Both the position numbers and the translations under genes were made by a program. A stretch of 64,000 nt of DNA from Gonocerus acuteangulatus (Eukaryota; Arthropoda; Insecta; Hemiptera; Coreidae). Shown piece after piece: positions 36,253-45,959 of the stretch. Under the pieces are notes generated by a model. That model made no database searches and was not told where the DNA came from. It saw only the letters and a program-made list of their open reading frames with translations. Position 1 is the first letter of the stretch. Every line of letters starts with the position of its first letter. The stretch is taken from assembly GCA_946811695.1 (NCBI GenBank), contig OX328127.1:50481774-50545773 (forward strand), in the 5' to 3' direction.

Positions 36253-37478
36253 CAGTGTAAGTCTTCCGACACAGTGGGCTTCCCACTGGAGGTTCGGAGA
36301 GGCTCGCTTCCAGGCTCTGCGGAGGAGGGGCCACAGGGACCCACAACCTCCAGCCTAGAAACCTCCCGTTGCCCACAGCTTTCCGCCCTACCGTCCGGAC
36401 ACACTTCCACTGAAGACTTCGGCTCCACCACCGGCGGCTTAGTCTCCTCTGCTTCCTTCTCCCCGTCCTGAGCGGCTGGGGTGTCTTCCTCCATGGCCGT
36501 GTCTATTTCCTTCTTTTTCTTCAGCAGGGGCTGCAGCACGATCTTGAATACACCGTATCCAAGACGTCCGTTCCTCCTCTCCTGAATTGCGCCCAGGTCG
36601 TTCTCTGGCAGCTTCACCGTGACGAAGTGTCCGGTATCTCTCTTCTGCTGATCCAGAACAATCCAGCTCTTGGTATTGCACTTGTTCTGGCAGCCGATCC
36701 TTCTCAATAGGTCTTGGCTGTCAACCTTTCCTCCAGGCACAAACATGCCAGCTCGTACCATCGGTGTCAGTTCGCTCAATTCCGCCGTTCTGATCTTGTA
36801 CTCACCTAGGTCCACCCCAGGCATGTACTTTTTGAGCCATTCCTTTGATTCACCATCAAGACTGTTCACTACAATGGCTCCACCGTCCATGTAGATTCCA
36901 TCGATCTCAATCTCGATGCTAGCCTCATTATCTCTGTAGTAATCGTCCATTCGTTTGATTACTGCATCGTTCAGTGCCCTGTAGTGATCCATGGTAAAAC
37001 CACTCTCGGGGTACTCCGTCGGGATAAGTGCCAGCTTGAAGTCTGACGCAATTCCGGCATAGCTCACCGGTCTTACCATCATCTTCTGCCTCTTCTTTAC
37101 CACAGGTGAGGGAGTGTTAGAGCCTTCTTCGTTCCTGCGCTTTCCTCCAGAGGTCCCAGGTTCCGCCTTATCATCAGCAAGAGCCAGAGCCTTCTTGAGT
37201 CTTCTTCTCTGTGCACCTGAGAGTTTCTTCCCTGGTGCAGAGTCTTTTTCTTCTTCAACAGATGTTGACGGCACGGGAGAACCCATGACCAAGTCCCCTA
37301 CCTCTCTAACTAAATCCGAAAGGGATTCCGTATCTGTGGCAGGTGTTAATGGGTTGTCGAGTACGTTAGTCACCTCGGTAGTTTCATTAGTGTCATTTGT
37401 TTCATTGATTTGCTCTGTCGGTGCCGAAGCCCCCACAGGATCAGGTAAATTAGGTTTATTTTTATGTTTTTTTGGCAT
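36252..37478 (-). CDS. LINE ORF1 protein with DUF4780-like domain
   Basis: 408 codons from ATG at 37478. The N-terminal third is low-complexity, with a Thr/Asn-rich stretch (about 25-50) and basic patches KLSGAQRRRLKKALAL (about 85-100) and KKRQKM (about 128-133). Residues about 138-320 look like a DUF4780 domain: FKLALIPTEYPE, GESKEWLKKYMPGVDLGEYK, MVRAGMFVPG, KSWIVLDQQKRDTGHFVTVK and LGYGVFKIVL. This domain is common in ORF1 or fused ORFs of arthropod LINEs and probably binds the element RNA. No CCHC zinc knuckles are seen, unlike most I/R1/LOA ORF1 proteins. The tail is acidic and Pro-rich. It is intact and runs into ORF2 by a one-base overlap. Confidence 0.87.
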   Translation of the reverse strand: MPKKHKNKPNLPDPVGASAPTEQINETNDTNETTEVTNVLDNPLTPATDTESLSDLVREVGDLVMGSPVPSTSVEEEKDSAPGKKLSGAQRRRLKKALALADDKAEPGTSGGKRRNEEGSNTPSPVVKKRQKMMVRPVSYAGIASDFKLALIPTEYPESGFTMDHYRALNDAVIKRMDDYYRDNEASIEIEIDGIYMDGGAIVVNSLDGESKEWLKKYMPGVDLGEYKIRTAELSELTPMVRAGMFVPGGKVDSQDLLRRIGCQNKCNTKSWIVLDQQKRDTGHFVTVKLPENDLGAIQERRNGRLGYGVFKIVLQPLLKKKKEIDTAMEEDTPAAQDGEKEAEETKPPVVEPKSSVEVCPDGRAESCGQREVSRLEVVGPCGPSSAEPGSEPLRTSSGKPTVSEDLH

Positions 37479-37674
37479 TTGATTCCCACGAGAAGCAAGG
37501 GATAAAAAACGTCACCTGCAGCAGAGCCCCGCATGCCACAGGAAGGCTACTTACAATGGGGGGTCGCCCGGTGCCCCAAGGGGTTACCTACTCGATGCAC
37601 GTCATGTTTATCCACCCTGTGCCATCCATCCTCTCAGCGTAGGCTGCCGCAACCTTAGGATTGGGTGTTTTCTG

Positions 37675-37741
<67 letters not shown>

Positions 37742-37904
37742 CACCACCACCCATGGTACCACTTTCGTCTGGCTTCTCCCCTAGGTCCTGTTCAGCATGG
37801 TTGAACCTGAGCTGACATAGCACCAAGGTTCCTAGAAGCACGCAAGCCCCAACACCTGCTCGCCTAGATAGGGTCATCACCAAGGTATGGTACCGTGGTT
37901 GGGG
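37479..37904 (-). other. LINE 5' UTR with a 65-base homopolymer
   Basis: This is the stretch between the target duplication and ORF1. It contains a run of 65 A on the + strand (37675-37739), which is poly(T) in the element. Internal promoter activity is expected for a full-length LINE but no motif was identified. Confidence 0.65.
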
Positions 37905-39888
37905 TTTGATTAGGCTATGTCAATCGGAGAAATAAGTGCTTAAACTTTGAAGTAATTGATTTCGTTTATTCGAACGGTTCTTTTTGTTTGTTTTTATTCC
38001 TTGTTATTTTTTAATTGCTTAAAGTTGGATAATGTATTTGACAATAAAACAGATTAATTAAAATAATAAAAACAATTCATTGTTATAAATATATCAGGCT
38101 GTACCGTATTAAATGTCAGTTTTGGATTTGTCGATTTCCTTCAAATGTCTTGAAACTGTCGAGGCTCCTACTCCGAGTTCTTTGACATATTCCCTAGTGT
38201 TTTTAATTGCTTATAGTAGTCAAATGCATTTGTCAATAAAACAGGATACGTATAATTAGAATCAATATTTTGTTTGTTAGAATTCGAAGATGCCGTATGA
38301 ATATCTAGATTACAGTACTGGTGTTGATTTCGTTCTTTAGAATTATTCTTGGTATTCCCTATTTTCATCTGTTACCCACAGTTTTTTATTGTTAGTAGGT
38401 TTTTCTTATTGATTATAGAATATAAATCTATTTGGCTATAAAACAGGATACGTAAAATTAGTGACAATATTTCCGAGATTTCTGAGCGAAATACTTTTAA
38501 GATTTTCTACCACCACGAACGGCTTTTTTCCTCTATTTTTATCCACTAGATAGGCTTTATTTTGCATATTATTCTATATAAGTTTTATTCAGCAGGGGAT
38601 TCTGATGAAATGTCGTGTTTTTGCTGTGGATTTTAAATACGATGTATCTAAGATTGGATAACATTAGCGAGTCTACATAGTTAAGAACCGACGACGGAGG
38701 ATTACTTCTTGCTATGATTTAGTCTACATATGTATATTAAGTCCTAAATCCAAAAAATAAACTTCATAACAATTAGATACTATGAGCGAATATGGCGGTT
38801 CAATGCCCGTAGAAGCAGAAGGTCCGCAGGAAATTTACCTGCTAAGAGTTAATCCACAAGAGCTGTAAATATACCCCAGGTATCTGCCGACACAAATACA
38901 AAGCCTAGGCGGAGAGCACCCCAAAAACTCAGATCCAAACATAAGGTTATATACTAAATATTCATTAAGACTACTTAGTTGTAAACCGATTCATCAATTA
39001 GCAATCAATAGTTTTCAACAAAGGTTATGTACTAAATATTGATAAAAAGTATTTAATTAGAAAAAAAAACAATATTCCACAAGACTTGTTTTTGGTCCAT
39101 TTGTGTCTACTCCATAGACTTAATTAGGTATATTATTCTATTGTAGTTGGGCAACTAAACTTTGTTTTATTTTGTTAAATAAAGTTTTTTTTCTTGACTT
39201 GTTATTCGTCAAGACTTTTATTTGTCCTTGTGTATTTACTAGATAGGTTTTATTCGGCATGTTAGTCTATATAGGCTATATTAGGCAGGGTATTCTACTC
39301 AATCTTGTGTACTTCTTGATCCTTCTGTACATGGGCGTATATAAAAACAATTTCGGGGGGGGGGGGGTTGAGACCATTTCCAGGGTATGGAATACTAAAT
39401 ATTTAGAGCTTGGAATAGTTTTAGGCAACTAAAACGCTATTACACGTAAAATAAAATATGTTTTATGAACTAAGTGATCTTATTTAATTTATTTTTAAGG
39501 GTTTTACGAGAAGTTTTTATCATCAATTCAAAATTTCGGGAGGGGCTGCAGCCCCCTCAGCCCCCCCCCTCATATACGCCCATGCTTCTGTATCCTCTAG
39601 AAATGCTTTATTAGGCATATTTTGTATTGATTTATAGAGCTTTGCTTTAAAATGAGAGCCAGATTCTGTAATTTCCGCTTCTGTGTAAAAGTTAGCTACT
39701 GTCGGTGTCCCTGACGCCTTAATATCACTTTTATTCGAGATGTTCGAGAGGATTTTGACAATTTTCACGAGATATATATAAAAAAAAAATAAGTTTATTT
39801 CTTTTCTAAGCTTATCAAATGGCACTAGGGACATGAACGGAACCGCGCTAAGATGCTGCAGTTCCTGAGAGTCGGACTTTTTATAAGA
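37905..39888 (+). mobile_element. Family R repeat, right part of the split copy
   Basis: It resumes exactly at the LINE target site (TTTGATTAGGCTA, then TGTCAATCGGAG) and runs to GGCACTAGGGACATGAACGG, then AACCGCGCTAAGATG and CCTGAGAGTCGGAC. This part is longer than in the 6277 copy because a module is repeated: AATAAAACAG with ATTGCTTA-type flanks recurs near 38040, 38235 and 38435, and a CTAGATAGG-TTTATT-GCAT-type module recurs near 38550 and 39240. A hAT-type MITE is inserted at 39330-39584. Confidence 0.65.
39330..39584. mobile_element. hAT-type MITE, copy 4
   Basis: The left terminus is CATGGGCGTATATAAAAAC and the right terminus is CATATACGCCCATG. The perfect 8-bp duplication CTTCTGTA lies at 39322-39329 and 39585-39592. 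Compared with copy 3 it lies in the opposite orientation (the GGGGCTGCAGCCCC palindrome is at its right). Confidence 0.92.
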
Positions 39889-40176
39889 CCAATTCGTTCT
39901 AGATGGCGAACAACTGTTGAATGGCCAACACCAATTTCTCTCTCGATGTCCGGAGTAGTTCTGCAAGGCTTCTACCAAAACCCTCAGTTGGTCGTGATCA
40001 ACAACAGAAGGCCTATCGCGACCTTCCTTCACTTCGAGATCAAAGTCTCCATGAAGAACTTTTAGGAAACATTGTTGCACTGTACATTCACTGATGCTTC
40101 CTTCATACCAAACAACATTGATGTTACATGCAGTTTGAGCAGCACTTCGACCGTGGCGAAAATCTTGTTGAGACAT
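39889..40176 (-). pseudogene. mariner transposase fragment, N-terminal domain
   Basis: From ATG at 40176 the - strand reads GRSAAQTACNINVVWYEGSI, SECTVQQCFLKVLHGDFDLE and EGRDRPSVVDHDQLRVLVEA, the first helix-turn-helix and linker of mariner transposases of the irritans/mellifera type. After a frameshift near 39940 the second helix-turn-helix is readable (IGVGHSTVVRHLERIGLIKK). The fragment stops where the family R right end begins. The catalytic D,D34D core is absent here and was not found in the window. Confidence 0.85.
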
Positions 40177-40603
40177 GGTGAATTTCAGAGTTTCTTACTC
40201 ATAGAAAATACAAACTAATTAATAACCAGTGTTTATAATTCATTAACTAGACTTCAGATTATATTTGTTTACCTTGCCTGAACAAAATGAATATTCAAAA
40301 CCTGCATTATTTTTGCACCAACCCAACAGATGTTTCCACAGGAGGCGGAAAGGGTAGAAACTGTGCTACAGTGCTGAAGGAGGGTATCTAAATTGACGAC
40401 TGGTTAAACCTAGCACTCTGGTGGCAGGCAATAGCTATTGCGCAGTATGACCTTTTGGTTAATTTAAAACAATTACGCGTCATTTAATTTAATTGCTCAA
40501 CTTCCTCTGCATGATGCAGGCATATTAGTTTAATTAAGAAAGCTATCTGAGATTTTGATGGTTGAAGAACAATATAAATATTCAAATCCGAATTTTTCAG
40601 TAA
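40177..40603. other. Non-coding stretch
   Basis: No gene is supported. The first bases may be the 5' UTR of the mariner fragment. Confidence 0.35.
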
Positions 40604-40764
40604 AAGGGCCCTCACACTGGCAAAAAATTTGCTCAACATTTTGCGCACAAATATTGAATGCTCCCGGACCCCTCACACTGCACAAAAATATTGCACAAGT
40701 TTGTATAATTGTATAACGACCGTTATTTGTTTAAGGCACTTCAAACACTTGTGTCATTGTTGCC

Positions 40765-40836
<72 letters not shown>

Positions 40837-41163
40837 ATTGAAAATGCATTGACATAAAAATGTATTATTTGAATCAAAACATTTATCAAATCAATATATT
40901 TTTAATGTACAGGATAATATAAAGATGGAAAAATGCTATAAAATACTTAATAATTAATTTTAAACGCACACGCTAAATTGACTCACTCACATGCTACAAA
41001 ATATTGACTGATCCGCAAACTTTCAGAAAACTTTTGAACGCCCCACAAAATATTGAATACCTCTTCTTTTGCACAATATTTCTCCTCAAACTCGCAATAT
41101 TTTTGCACAAAACCGACTTCTTCAAAGTTTTAAGCAATATTTTTGCTAGTGTGAGTGCCCCTT
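40604..41163. mobile_element. TIR element of about 560 bp
   Basis: The left end AAGGGCCCTCACACTGGCAA and the right end, which inverts to AAGGGGCACTCACACTAGCA, continue as imperfect inverted repeats for about 35 bases. The element holds a (TA)n tract at 40767-40834 and repeated AAAATATTG words but no coding frame. It is a MITE of unassigned superfamily. The target duplication is unclear. Confidence 0.75.
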
Positions 41164-41481
41164 AAGTACTCATTATATCGCGTCAATTGTGATTCTTTTC
41201 CCTGTAGTTTTTGTGAGAGATACTCCTTGCGGTTTAGTTAGACCGGTGACCCATCAGTATGAGACTCTATATAACCCCCCCCCCCCCCCCCGAAAACTCC
41301 AGATTTATGGGATAAATAGATCGGCCAGGCGCATGACTGCACTGCGTACTGCATGCTTGGATATTTGTTTATAATACTAGCGTCTAGCGGCTCGTGTTTG
41401 CACCTTATTCAATTAGCTAATTCTAGCTCCTATTATTACCGTATCTTGTGGGCCATCGCTACTACCTGCTTATAACATACT

Positions 41482-42870
41482 AGCTGAATACCCGTGCTTC
41501 ACCACGGCCGATAAGAAGTTTTTATATTGCGTTAAATAAGGTATGATCAAAATTAACGCTACTACATCATTTTGTACAGATTATTATTGCACGGACATTA
41601 GAGTTACCCAGGAAACACCATGTGGAGGTAACCGTGCTTGTTCCCGTTGGGGAATCAAAAAAAATAACAACAACTACTTAAAAAGTTAGGTAAACAGAGA
41701 CAAATACACGTTGAAACGAATAAAACTAACAACTTTAAAGTTTTAAACAATTATCTTAATTATCGATAAAGCAATTATCGATAGTCATCGCCCCACCGAA
41801 CATTACAACAGAATCTGCTTTGTGGATAATTTAGTAACCCTTCGAATAGCCACTACGATTTCCCAACGTTTTCGAGATAATTTTAGAAAATATACTGGAA
41901 TCCGAAAACGTTGTATACCATTAATACAATTTTTTTTCTATATACTTCCTACCTCCAAACGATTCCAAAGTATAAATATCTTAGATTAGATGAATGTCAA
42001 ATACCTGGTACAAGTTTCAAGTGAACCAATCATCGTTTCTGAATACCCAAACAGAATATTAGTTTGGAAAAGTATTTCTAGCAATTTGTCTCGTAAAAGG
42101 TGGCAAAAAACGCTTGAAAATGGTTTCATTCGTTTTCCTACGTTAATGAACCTATATAACAAATACATGCAAGCATATGGACTCGAAAATGTAAGCGTTC
42201 CGGTTTATTCACGCACATTTTGCTCTCAAACCCATGTTCCAGTAAACGGATTCAGCTGGTTATTGAACTTGACCTTTCAAATGAGAAGAAAGATTTTTGT
42301 ACCAAATGCAATCAAAATCGGACCATTTGTGAGCCGATGAGGACCTCCTTAATAATTCAAGCCCCCCTAAAAGTACTTAAACATTTGAATATAAAAAAAA
42401 AACTTTCTTGGCGAGTGTGTACATTCTAAACGGATTGTCCGAGCAAAATTTCAAATTTTGTGTGAAGTGGTTCGGGATATTATTACCGCGGAAGGGCCAG
42501 AGCGTAAACTCTATGAGGGACAAAATAAGAGTTTATTTCTAGTAATTCAAGCTCTGACATCATAGTTGAAATTAACCTGAATTAAAAATAATACTATGAA
42601 ATAGATAATGTACGGTAACAGCTGTTCTTTATCGTCCTAGCAACGCATGCTGCCTTGGCTTGCCTGCTCTAACCAACACAAACTTTAAACCCCCCTAAAA
42701 ATACTTAAAAATTCGAATATCAAAAAATCCTTTCTTAGTGAGTGCCTACGTTATATAGGGAGTGTCCAAGCAAAATTTCAAAATTTTCTGTCGAGTGGTT
42801 TGGGCTGGGGGATGATAGGTCAGTGAGTGAATGAGTAAGTGAGTGGTATTTGACAAATATATAGTAGATC
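41482..42870 (+). repeat. Composite dispersed repeat starting ACTAGCTGAATACCCG
   Basis: It begins ACTAGCTGAATACCCGTGCT and appears to end near a GTGAGTGAATGAGTAAGTGA run and ATATATAGTAGAT. Inside, 41850-42335 resembles family R on the - strand (GAACTTGACCTTTCAAAT, AATCAAAATCGGACC). Two tandem-like blocks with CCCCCCTAAAA..TACTTAAA and GTCCGAGCAAAATTTCAAA lie at 42360 and 42690. A related ACTAGCTGACCCGG end is seen on the - strand at 58133. The family is not named here. Confidence 0.5.
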
Positions 42871-42885
42871 AGTAACTATCGAGTT

Positions 42886-43101
42886 TTGAAAGTGGCAAAT
42901 CATATTCTGGCGCCCTATCGCGCTTATCCGACTGATGAAATACGAGTTGAATCCTGTCACTTTTGTGGAAAGCATACATGGAAAAACACTACTGTCATCT
43001 GCAACAATCATTCTTTTCGGGAAGTAGTTTCCAAAAACGGAGAAATAGATACCAATCAAATTCGAAGAAGAAAACTGATCACTATCTATTCAACTAAATG
43101 A
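42886..43101 (+). CDS. Small open frame with a possible zinc-binding motif, unrecognised
   Basis: 72 codons from a TTG at 42886, so no ATG supports the start. It contains SCHFCGKHTWKNTTVICNNH, with C..C and a later C...H that could bind a metal. Base composition is slightly less AT-biased than the flanks. It could be the C-terminal scrap of a transposase. No family can be assigned, and it may not be a gene. Confidence 0.25.
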   Translation: MKVANHILAPYRAYPTDEIRVESCHFCGKHTWKNTTVICNNHSFREVVSKNGEIDTNQIRRRKLITIYSTK

Positions 43102-43202
43102 CTTACAGAATTTAAATTTGACTCCATTTAATGTTATTTGTTATATTAGAATGTTCAATAGTTGTTGTAATTCAATACAGCATTTTTTTTTTTTATTAGT
43201 TA

Positions 43203-44412
43203 CCGTCGTTTGGGGTGAGTTCGGACAGGTAGTACGAGTTCGGACAATAGTGCATGGCCCAGGAAATCACGTGACCTGGAGCAATTTTTTTCATTAGGAA
43301 CATAATTTGTTCTACAAATACGATCGATATTCCATTTTCCCTATACAGTTAAGCCGAAATCCCCGTGAGAACACTTTGAAGTGAGTAACGAATATTTTAA
43401 TGTGAGTTGTAATTTCCATGATTTTCGAATTGCTAGAAACAAACGTCTGTGTAAGTAATTTAACCCTATTTTTTCTTATTGTATAGTAGATTTATATGTT
43501 GTCTAGTGATGCATAAATAAATATATTTATTTTTTTGGTTCAAAAGCTTTTTTTTCTCGTTTAAGTAAAAAACTCGTATACCGTGGGGTGAGTTCGGACA
43601 TGCATCAATTATACCCGCGTCCTCTTGGCTTAAAGGAAAACAGTTTTTATTCCAAAGAGGCTTTGAAAAGTCTGATCGACGATGTCAAAAGCAAGAAGAA
43701 GACTCACAGAAGCAGCGGATCGATGTATGTAATTTGTTGTACAACAAAATACATAAATCGACTTTAAATAATAAATTTAGAGGAATGCACACCAGAAAAA
43801 AGTGGTGACTAAACTAAATTTAGTAAAGAAGAAAAAAAAATACCAAAGAGAATTTTCCTGCAGCTTAATGTGATTTTCCATTAACTCGATTAAGGTATTC
43901 CGAAGATAATCGTTAAAACATATTTAGATAGGTCAGGAAAAAAATCGCAAGATTTTAAGACAACAAGCCTAGACTGGAATGGTGTTACGGCTTCATGAAA
44001 AGGATTAGCCATTAATGGAACGCCTTGCACAAAGCATAAATAGGTGTAGAGCAGAAGTTGATATGGAAAAAGTTAAAGAATATTTTGGTAATCTAAAAAA
44101 TATTATGGAAAATATTCCTCTTGAGAATATTGTCAATTATGACCGAGCTCACTCCAACTGTAGTTAAGATTTAAGATTTTTCAGAAATTAAAGGCTGTCC
44201 GAACTCACCCCACACGTAGGGGTGAGTTCGGACACATTTTAGCGATAAAAAAAAATTGAAAAATTTTGAGATATTCAAAAAACAAAATACACTATTCGAT
44301 AGAGGAAGGTTAAGGGTTCATACATTCATTTTTTCAGATTTTTACAAAAAATCTGTCTTCTGATATTACAAGAAAACCTCGAAAATGTGTCCGAACTCAC
44401 CCCAAACGACGG
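43203..44412 (+). mobile_element. pogo-like DNA transposon remnant, 25-bp perfect TIRs
   Basis: The TIRs start CCGTCGTTTGGGGTGAG and are identical over 25 bases (43203-43227 and 44388-44412). TA borders both ends, as expected for the pogo/Tc1 group. Worn coding text on the + strand includes ENSFYSKEALKSLIDDVKS near 43625-43685, like a pogo N-terminal psq-type domain. It also includes AEVDMEKVKEYFGNLKNIME followed by ENIVNYD near 44055-44145, like the stretch before the first catalytic Asp of pogo/Tigger transposases. Extra copies of GGGGTGAGTTCGGACA lie at about 43586 and 44220 (+) and 44197 (inverse). Most of the DDE domain is missing. Confidence 0.8.
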
Positions 44413-44414
44413 TA

Positions 44415-45092
44415 CGTTTACTAATCAAATAAATTTCACTTATCTGATAATATGTTAGTAAATTATGTTTAGTCTTAAATAGTACGACTATGTATTATGT
44501 AAAATAGAAAGTTTGATCATTTTTAACGATAGCATTTGTGTTAATTAGTTGTGTAGAGTATTAAGGTTCAATGAGAATTGTGTACTATTTTTTTTTTAAC
44601 ATATTTTTCGTGTTTATAAAAAGTTAATTAAATGATAAATAGGCAAATAAAGTTTCTTAAATTAGGTGGGAAATTCATTTAGCATCTTTCCCAACTACAA
44701 ATCACAAATAGTTTAACATTTATAGACTTTCTGCACGCAGTCCCGGCGAGGTAGGCGCCCAGTCCCGTAAACAGAATGGCGCGCCCCGGCAGAAGGTTAA
44801 GTATGACCCAATCTATATGAAAACATTCTAGAGAAGTAGAGACGGTACGATCTGAGGCTTATGAAATATTTGTGAAAAACCATGAAAGAAGGTAAGCGCT
44901 ATTGGGGCAGTACTGTAGTTGACACGATGAATGGGGCGATGTGTGCACTGCATTAGACATGCTAACAGTATTCGACACGTCCTTCGACTTTTAGAAACCC
45001 TCTCTTACTTTCTTTCCTTCTGCAAAAGCACCTTTTCAGCTTCGATATTTTTATTTTATAATATATTAAACCCACGGGTCTTTTTGCGAAGA
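44415..45092. other. Non-coding stretch
   Basis: AT-rich DNA except for a short GC-rich patch at 44735-44795. No gene is supported. Confidence 0.4.
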
Positions 45093-45793
45093 CCACATCC
45101 AGTTACTTTTGAAGTAGCAGTAGTGATTTATAACAGTTACTCGTACTCGCTGATAAGCTTATAGGTTCTTTGCTGGTTATCTATTACTACTTGACTCGTT
45201 ATCTACGGTTATAATTTATATTAGATAATGGCAAGCAATATTTATTAATAAAAAAGGTTAATATGATCAAAATCAATTCTCTCAACTACGAAAAAAGTTA
45301 TTCAGCATTAAAGTTAACTGTTTTGCAGGTTATTAAGGATAACATAAACAATGATATTTGTAAACAAACATATTTTATTCCTTTTTTTTTCTCTCTCTCT
45401 CTCTCTTTTTGGATATTTTACATTTACTTAGCATTATGGGCATACTTGCTATGCATTTCCGCTCGCTACGCTCGCTCAAGAAGGTATAACTCTAGTCAAT
45501 CCAACTCGCTAAAATTAATAGAATTCTATTAATTTTTCCCAGTAAGAAACCAATCGCTTTATCTTTGTCAGGAACATCGGGAACTAATTGTAAACGACCC
45601 ATTTTTTTTCACTAACGTAAGCAGAGCTTTTTCACAAGCAAAAGCTAATTCACTGTTGAAGATTACTTTACTCTAGGCAAGAACCAATACAATTGCTCAT
45701 CGGAATCCTCCAATAGGAAGGCAAAGGAGTTATGCGCATGCGCTGAATCACTGATACAATCACTACTGCTACTTCAAAAGTAACTGGATGTGG
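45093..45793. mobile_element. TIR element of about 700 bp
   Basis: The terminal 35 bases, beginning CCACATCCAGTTACTTTTGA, are perfectly inverted at 45759-45793. There is no coding frame with a known domain. The internal CGCTCGCTACGCTCGCTC is a GC-rich island in AT-rich DNA. No clear target duplication was seen, so the superfamily is open. Confidence 0.85.
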
Positions 45794-45907
45794 TAGTGTA
45801 AATTGGTGAGTTTTAAGTTCCTCTGGACACCTAGTAGACCAGGGTAAATGTAGAAGTCATTTCTCGTTGTTATAGGCTTTTTTTACATGAAATGTTCTCA
45901 CCAAAAC

Positions 45908-45959
45908 GAAATTTCCGTGGGCTGCAGCCCCCTGAGCCCCCCCCTTATATACGCCCATG
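45908..45959. mobile_element. hAT-type MITE, copy 5 (one end only)
   Basis: It has GGGCTGCAGCCCCC, a C-run and the right terminus TATATACGCCCATG. The other half is missing, so only the terminal 50 or so bases remain. Confidence 0.7.

Larger units (their letters stand above)
31449..37904 (-). mobile_element. LOA-like LINE, full length, with 13-bp target duplication
   Basis: The perfect direct repeat TTTGATTAGGCTA at 31436-31448 and 37905-37917 flanks the element. On the - strand it has a 5' UTR (37904-37479), ORF1 (37478-36252), ORF2 beginning in an overlapping TGATG at 36254-36250, a 3' UTR and a (TCTAA)n-type tail. A separate element of about 1.06 kb interrupts ORF2 at 35074-36137. ORF2 is otherwise open, and the target duplication is intact, so the insertion is fairly recent. 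The combination of apurinic-type endonuclease, RT, RNase H and simple-repeat tail points to the LOA/I group. Confidence 0.93.

Noticed and set aside
37114..37482. + strand open frame of 122 codons opposite ORF1
   Set aside because: It is an antisense shadow of ORF1, rich in Ser and Leu as expected from the complement.
44735..44795. GC-rich patch as a promoter island for MFSD11
   Set aside because: It is only about 60 bases long, 3 kb from the first exon seen, with no adjacent exon. The evidence is too thin.
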